Source: Zanthoxylum bungeanum (taxonomy: Eukaryota > Streptophyta > Magnoliopsida > Sapindales > Rutaceae). From it: a stretch of 64,000 nt of DNA. Positions 58,118-64,000 of this stretch are shown piece after piece (the stretch's first letter is position 1; every line of letters begins with the position of its first letter). Under the pieces are notes generated by a model. That model did no database searches and was not told the DNA's origin. It saw nothing but the letters and a program-made list of their open reading frames with translations. Made by a program: the position numbers and the translations under genes. Where the stretch lies: contig SKCR01032775.1 in NCBI GenBank assembly GCA_019454045.1, positions 62,001-126,000 on the forward strand, read 5' to 3'.

Positions 58118-59278
58118 CAGCGTTGTTAGAGGCGCTGTGAGGCGCGCCTCGATGTGAGGGGCGCAAGAGGCGACGACGTGTGCGCATCAGGAGGTGTGAG
58201 GCGATGCGATTCCGGTGAGGCGAGGTGGAGCGCGATGAAGCGCAATGAGGCGCGAGGCGAGCGCATCATGGAGAAACCTCAGTATTTAAATTGAAAATCA
58301 GAAACCCTAAATACGTTCTGCAACTGCGACTGCCTTTTTTCTTCCCGATCGCTGAAAGTTGGAAACCCTAAATACTATCACCGACGACGATTCCACCACC
58401 GGCGACGACACCAAGGTTTTTCTCCTTTGTTTCTTCATTTTTCTTCTCTGTTTCTGGGTTTGTTGATTGTTCTCAAGGTATCATTGGTTTGTTCTCAAGG
58501 TTTCAATCAGTTTTTTTACATACATGGAGCTTCTTGTGAGTTGTGATTTGATTTCATGATCTTTATTCTGACAAGTCTTCATTTTTTAAGTCTTTGGTCT
58601 GTCATTTACAAGTCTTTTATTTTTCACTTCCTTGATTTGTTTGTGCCTGAATTTCAAGTCTTTTTAATTTGATTTCATATTCCTTGAGCTGTTTAGTTTA
58701 GTTTATTTGTGATTGCTTGCTCAAAAGCCAAAGTTTTAATTTCTTCTGCTTGTTATTTCTGGCGACTGACTGTTCATTTTTTTTATTTTTTTGTAAAATT
58801 AAACATGTAATTGTGTGTGTAATACTTGATTTTTTATTTATTGTATGTATAGAATGGAATCTGGAGGCTCATGCAAAAGTAGAAAAACCGATCCCGCTTG
58901 GAAATATTCGCAGATGATTGATCCTTCGAATAGGAACAACTTGAAGTGTAATTTTTGTGAAAAATTGGTGAGGGGGGGGTCAATAGGATGATGTTTTTTT
59001 TCTTGAATTTGAAGTTTTTTAATTATGCATTTTGTCAAGTATTATGAATATGACAAGTATATTTAATATAAAAGTAGAGTATATATAAAAAAAAATTACT
59101 ATCTATTTATTAATTTTTTTACATTTACAAGTAAATGATGCATATATTACAAATTTAAAATTATTATTAATAGATGTGCGCCTCGTGTCTGTGAGGCGCG
59201 CGCCTCTCGCCCCGCGCCTCGTGCCTCGTTTTTCTGGCTCTGATCGCCTCGGTGCGCCTCTCGCCTTTAACAACCCTG
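58118..59278 (+). mobile_element. Internally deleted hAT element nested in the MULE
   Basis: Ends CAGCGTTGTTAGAGGCG and (inverted) CAGGGTTGTTAAAGGCG, with dense GAGGCGCG subterminal repeats at 58131-58265 and 59173-59265. Flanking octamers CTCTTGGT and ATCCCAGT agree at 4 of 8, so the duplication is decayed or the boundary shifted. 1161 bp; keeps a leader, an intron and half a BED finger but no catalytic region. Confidence 0.82.
58854..58985 (+). pseudogene. N-terminal BED zinc-finger fragment of a hAT transposase
   Basis: Begins at the ATG at 58854, right after an AG acceptor (GTATGTATAG). It reads KTDPAWKYSQMIDPSNRNNL, then KCNFCEKLV (the finger's Cys pair). The His half and the rest of the transposase are absent, lost in the internal deletion. 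Confidence 0.75.
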
Positions 59279-59299
59279 ATCCCAGTAAATATTCAATAT

Positions 59300-60150
59300 T
59301 CATCGTCATTATCATCAGTTTCATTAATATGGACATCTATACCATCATCCTCTTCAATTTCAGTTTCTAATTCTAAATTCTTCATTTTCGGTCAACCCCT
59401 AATTATAGATGAAGCTTGTATCAAATAATATATACATAGAATATCAACATCAGGACACACAAAATGAAGTCTAGAATGGTGTTGAAAAATGAAAATCAAC
59501 ACATGTTAATCAAACTTTCATGTCCAAAAATGACTGTGGAATCCTTAGTAGCAAAATAAAGTCTGGAATCATTTCACCCACTATTTAACTTAATTACACT
59601 ACTTAAGCACAACCGTATTTTCAAGCCAACAGCAAACACTATATATTCATTTTCATCAAAGCAATAAAAGTAGCACTGAATCAAAGCTGCAACCTTCCAT
59701 TATTTCAAGCTAACAGCAAACAATATATATTCATTTTCACAGGCATAATGACGGAAGCTTACCTGCAACACTTTGTGATGGTGAACGAAGCGATTTGGGA
59801 AATTTGGTGATGGTGGTGAGCCTTCGAACTAAAGTATGGTTGTGCTGGTGAGATGAGTGAACGAAGCTTGAGATTCGCACTTCTAGTTGTTGCTGAAAGC
59901 CATGAATTTTCAATTTTGAACTCTTTGAAGCAATCCCTAACCCTTCACTTTCTGAAATTTAGGGCTGGAAAGATATGCTGGTTTTAGGGATTGCTTCGTT
60001 TGGTTGATGGTTTAAAATAAACTGGTCTTGTTTGGTTACAATGATATCATAAAACCAGGTGCATTAATTTTAATGAAACACACCGTTCTAGACTAGATTC
60101 GTGAAGAAAGTGAGTACGCATATCAATACTCTTGACTTAATAAATATGCA
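59300..60150 (-). repeat. Right terminal inverted repeat of the MULE
   Basis: Reverse complement of the left repeat; the equivalent transposase ATG is at 59385 on the minus strand, opening a short frame that leaves homology at 59300. Confidence 0.85.
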
Positions 60151-60202
60151 AAATCCATACACATACGAGATGATAAATAAAAATCTCAAATTCAGATTAT
60201 GC

Positions 60203-60374
60203 TTTTTTTTTTTTTGGAAACTCCGCTGTCAAGCCACCTGACTCAACTTAAACGGGGTAGATAAACTTCCCGATTGTCTCAGGCTCTTACAAGAAACGCA
60301 CCATCTGGATTCGAACCCAGGATATGAACACTAGATCATGAACCCTACACCACCAAGTCACACACCTTGGGGAC
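60203..60374 (-). mobile_element. Full-length but diverged SINE copy
   Basis: Minus strand: TCCCCAAGGTGTGTGACTTGG (head and A box), CCTGGGTTCGAATCCAGATGG (B box), GTAAGAGCCTGAGACAATCGGG, then TTTCC and poly(A). It lies 50 bp right of the MULE. Confidence 0.85.
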
Positions 60375-61876
60375 AAAGATTGGCTATGTACAGTAATAAA
60401 GTCGTTTTAGGATTTTTTTTTTTTTTTTTCTACTAGGCGAGGTTGGTTATATACAGTAGTAAATCCGTAACTTTAATTCAGTGGGGATAAAATTAAATTT
60501 TCACAAATATATATATATATATTTATTTATATATATATATATATATAAACACTTCATTTGAGTGAGGACAAATCAAAATTATATTCTTAACAATCCAAAC
60601 TTTTCATTAATTTATAAGAGATATTTTGACAAGAATTTTCAGATAAAGTGGGGGTGACTGCCCTACTCGCATGTGTGGCTTCGCAACTGGCTATATAGAT
60701 CTTTGATATCATATTATATTATATCCGAAATCATTATCTCATTAAGTGCAATGAAAAATATCTCTCTATTATGGTTTCAATTCTGAATTTCTTTCCATGA
60801 CCACGATGGAAAATTTTATAGTAACCACAGTCCAAGATCAATGTGATTATATCAAATCCGAAATCAAAGGGCATCCAAAGTAAGAACAAGAAGAGTAGAC
60901 TAGGACAAGAAATAAGCTATACGAATAGGAGCAGACAAGCTTGAAACAGGAAAAATGAAAAAGACAGTAAAACATATAAAGGATAAGATGAGCATGTGAT
61001 CTTTTTGGATAGGCAAAGTGAACTGGGATCACATGGTGATAGTGAACTTGTCCACACATTCTTTCCGTACTGCCGAGCTAGGTTAAAATACAAAGATTAC
61101 ATTCACAAGATGCAACCTGAACGTGTTACCATCTATGGCTTTCACTAGAAACCTCTGCTTAGCATTATCCAAGTAATTTGACAAGGGTGGAAATCTTGTC
61201 CTAGGGTGACATGTAATATCACACACTTGTTTGTAACATTAACCATCAATCAATCACATTACGTTTTGCTCTTCGATATTGTGTAATGGTCTACATTACA
61301 AATGTGAGTTCGTAATGTAGCAATTCTCATCTGTCCTAACCAACCCTCTTAACTTACAACACATTTCCGTGGTCTGATTATGAAGAAACTCTGACCGATT
61401 ATTAGTCAACATATGGCATATGACACTACAGAAGCCAGCCTCAGTTTCTAAAGTATACAACACACTTAGTCTCTACTAAATTATGAGCTTCACTGGAGCA
61501 AACGCATGGGGTCTACTTGACAAACTCGACCTTAAGTGCAAACATTTCCTAGATGGTATCATGGTAAAAGCAGGGAAAAGAAAATAAGAGAGAGATCAGC
61601 AGTACTAGAAATAAGATCGAGCACTTCAGGAACATTTGATCTAACCAACATGACCTGACGCCAATAGAAGTTGTATGAGAAATTTTACAATATGATCAAT
61701 GGTTGACCGGCGGTTGTCCACCTCATAAATACTGTTAGCAATCAAACAACACGAGTTCCTATGGTTTTCCACACTATCAAAAGGAAAAAACAAAAGGGAT
61801 AAATGATTCATGGACTAAATGAAAATGCTAACATTAAGGTGCATGATACTTTACCTTGTAATGACACACATATAAT
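60375..61876. other. Intergenic and 3' flank of the XS-domain gene
   Basis: (TA)n tracts at about 60508-60547; otherwise A+T-rich unassigned sequence. No gene seen. Confidence 0.5.
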
Positions 61877-64000
61877 CTACTTGGATGCTTTGATTTCCCT
61901 CTGGCTCTCAATCATGGCCTTTTTCCTTGTCTCAAAATCAACCTTGTCCAGATCAGTTGCTGTTCCAAGATAGCCATATAAAATCCTCTTTTTCTCACCA
62001 GTTCTCTGATCCACTGTCACAAGACTTGGATTGTTCTCATCATCATTGCCTAATGTCAAGGGCTGTACAAGGGCCCAAACCTTGCGTCCACGATTGTCCT
62101 TCTCAAAGTACTCTGCCAATCGTAAGGCATCCTTCAATCCTGATGGGTCACTTGTAAACTTTACAAGGGTGATGCCCAGATGACCTTCTCTTCCATACAA
62201 TGATTTTGACTTGCCAGTCCCAAAACCAAGATCTGTGGACGCATATAAAATAGAATCAATACAAGTGACAAACAACTTTCTTTTATGAAATTGAGAACAC
62301 TACAAAGACCCATCAGGATTATCATGGATAGAAATGCATCTATACGATTTCCCATGATATAATATACCATGACAACTAATTGTCACAGAGGATCAGATTT
62401 GAAGTAACTGGTGTCTGGTGAGAAGTCACAGAGACCCTAAAAAGGGAAAAAATCCATCTCCCATAACCATTAGAAAATGCATAAGTTAAACATGACTTGA
62501 CTGTTTATAATGAATCAAAGAAATATGAGACAGAGGGAGAGAGAAACATGCAAATATCCAGCAGTTGTAGTTAAATGACAAAATACCATGAAATGGCCTG
62601 CCAATCTCATTACTGTTTAGAATTCCACCACAAAAGGAGATGGTATTATAAAATATGGAGGTTGGAGATAACTTTATAAAATAAAACAAGATGAAAGAAA
62701 CCACACAAGAATCTACAAGTTATAATATAATGCACCACAATCCATTCAATATTTTGAGATAACCTTCTGTCAGATATAAAAGACGTAACATGACGAACAA
62801 CTTGACATCCAATAAACCAGTTGGTTAGTTGCACTTCAAAAGGTGGTTCTGCCAACTCATAATAAAAGAATACATGTAAGACCATAATTCACAATTCACA
62901 TGCGCAGATGCGCCAGTTTAAAGTTCACCAATGTGGTAGGTCTTCTCTCAGATAAGTATGGCGATATGTGTGATGCAAAATCAATAAGCACTCTGGACAA
63001 TGACAGGCTAGTTTCCCAAAACTCCATTGTGTTTAGAGTCTCACCAATTGAAAACAATAATGAAATGTTATTGTTGTATAAATATTTTGGCCTAGTCATG
63101 TGCTAATTACCTATGATATTGCAGAAAAGAGACTTGAACCACCTACAAGGCTACAACAGAATATATTTAGCCAACTCATGCATTCATCTCACCGAATTAG
63201 TAATCAAGTAAAAGTGGCTGATAATTTTTGGCTATCTTTGAAACCGAAAATAATGGAATTTGAATTCCAACATCAAGTTAGTTTCATTCGAATTTGAATA
63301 CCAAATGGTATGTATGCCCATTGCCCAATGCAGCCAAAATCAAGAAATTACATAAGGGGCTAAATATTGGTGTTGGGTTGGGATAAATGTAATTTGCCAA
63401 AAAGGTCTAAGTAGCTAATCCTACCAAAAATTGATGAACTCAGTTGAGATTGGCTAATACCACTGTAAGCTCCACAGGTTGAAACTGGGACACAATTGGC
63501 AATAGTTCTAGTATTTCATAACTTACTAAATTCAAGACCCTTCAGATGTAGTGTATGAGAAATGAGAACTAGCAAGAAATTACCCAAGAAGCCAAGACTG
63601 AGAATGAATCAGCATGTCTCAACACATACTTCTTTCTTTTACCATGGAACAAAAGAAAACTTTACATGATCAACATGAGACCAAATAATATGAGAAAACA
63701 GAAACCCATGATATACTGTGTCATGTGTGATAGCACCTGGAGTTTCTCGATGCGTTGTTTTCAGCATTATAAAGGACATAATGGAACAGTTTGAATGACT
63801 TAATTACAAAGTAAAACAACAGAGAAAACAAGATGTGACGTGAAAACTAAGCCTTCAGTAATAGAGCAGTTGTAAACACTACCATAATGATAACATAATA
63901 GCATGAAACTTAACCTAGAGAAGCAACTGTAGGTCGATCATTCAAAAAGAATGCATTCTCTCCCAACCTACACCAAGGAAGCTTCATCACTTGTTTCCAC
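61877..64000 (-). CDS. XS-domain protein, 3' part only (gene continues past the right edge)
   Basis: Last exon 62232-61877 and the end of the preceding exon (64000-63915) join in phase across a 1682-nt GT-AG intron (split GAT codon), giving about 146 visible C-terminal residues. The order is MKLPWCRLGENAFFLNDRP, then GFGTGKSKSLYGREGHLGIT, then VKFTSDPSGLKDALRLAEYF, ending in EKKRILYGYLGTATDLDKVDF and a charged tail. The YGREGH...VKF segment fits the XS domain, an RNA-recognition-like fold found in plant RNA-silencing factor SGS3 and relatives. The recalled Arabidopsis neighbour of FRL4A, At3g22430, is of this type. Its function is not established; RNA binding is inferred. The start and N-terminal half lie beyond 64000. 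Confidence 0.82.
62233..63914. other. Last intron of the XS-domain gene
   Basis: On the minus strand it starts G/GTTAAGTTTC and ends GTCCACAG. No repeat or gene recognised inside. Confidence 0.75.

Larger units (their letters stand above)
55085..60150 (+). mobile_element. FAR1-type Mutator-like element (MULE) with ~850-bp terminal inverted repeats
   Basis: 55085-55929 and 59300-60150 are inverted copies (about 92-95% alike by eye), outer limits approximate. Between them is a FAR1-like transposase relic read rightward from 55844, with a hAT element inserted at 58118. The inverted repeats reach into the transposase, so both ends carry its promoter region, leader intron and first roughly 28 codons. 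9-bp target duplications, expected for MULEs, were not resolved because the outermost bases are decayed. Confidence 0.85.

Noticed and set aside
59176..59370. Short frame through the hAT right end
   Set aside because: Crosses a transposon terminus and a MULE inverted repeat; chance frame.

Overview
This window is eukaryotic plant DNA, a gene-bearing but repeat-rich stretch of a dicot nuclear genome. The evidence is GT-AG introns, a DYW-class PPR protein, a chloroplast SecE, an OVATE protein, a FRIGIDA-like protein, an LEA D-34 seed protein, and plant-type transposons (hAT, FAR1-type MULE, Sirevirus-like Ty1/copia, Ty3/gypsy, tRNA-derived SINEs). The species cannot be named from sequence alone. 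Much of the intergenic DNA is AT-rich and full of old, nested transposons.

Ten host genes are recognisable. On the + strand, left to right: a MEF11/LOI1-type PPR-DYW editing factor (5587-7848, 2 exons), a small glyoxalase/VOC protein (9821-11138, 4 exons), an LEA D-34 / seed maturation protein (17703-18682, 3 exons), an OVATE family protein (30188-30838) and plastid SECE1 (36711-37217). On the - strand: prefoldin subunit 2 (38412-38858), an ankyrin-repeat protein (40680-41399), an L18-like ribosomal protein (42977-44047), a FRIGIDA-like protein (48530-51559, 3 exons) and the 3' part of an XS-domain protein running off the right edge (61877-64000). The two blocks converge at about 37.2-38.4 kb. 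From memory, this content matches the paralogous Arabidopsis blocks around At4g14850-At4g14900 and At3g22430-At3g22500, so the genes look like a conserved syntenic backbone rather than a functional operon.

The backbone is interrupted by mobile DNA. The left edge (1-2592) is a decayed hAT element whose right terminus is visible. A family of short hAT-type elements with TAGGGGTGGCA-like ends, each filled with a different simple G+C-rich array, occurs at 9184-9638, 12719-13935, 31780-32335, 37589-37980 and 52777-53788; three carry exact 8-bp target-site duplications (TSDs). Region 11.6-17.3 kb is a stack of LTR debris in minus orientation with a gypsy protease relic, a SINE and a hAT insertion.

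Two copies of one gag-only, Sirevirus-like LTR retrotransposon family are present: a complete one at 24275-30031 (+, TSD CTTAC), 156 bp upstream of the OVATE start codon, and a deleted one at 44510-47867 (-, TSD AAAGT). Their LTRs share a phased array of TTCGAA palindromes. At 55.1-60.15 kb lies a FAR1-type MULE with about 850-bp terminal inverted repeats that include the transposase start codon, with an internally deleted hAT (58118-59278) inserted in it. Six copies of one tRNA-derived SINE family, all on the - strand, and several foldback MITEs complete the picture.

No CRISPR, tRNA, rRNA or bacterial-type system is present. The most novel-looking items are the gag-only LTR family with its 52-bp-phased palindromes, the long-TIR MULE, and the hAT array family.
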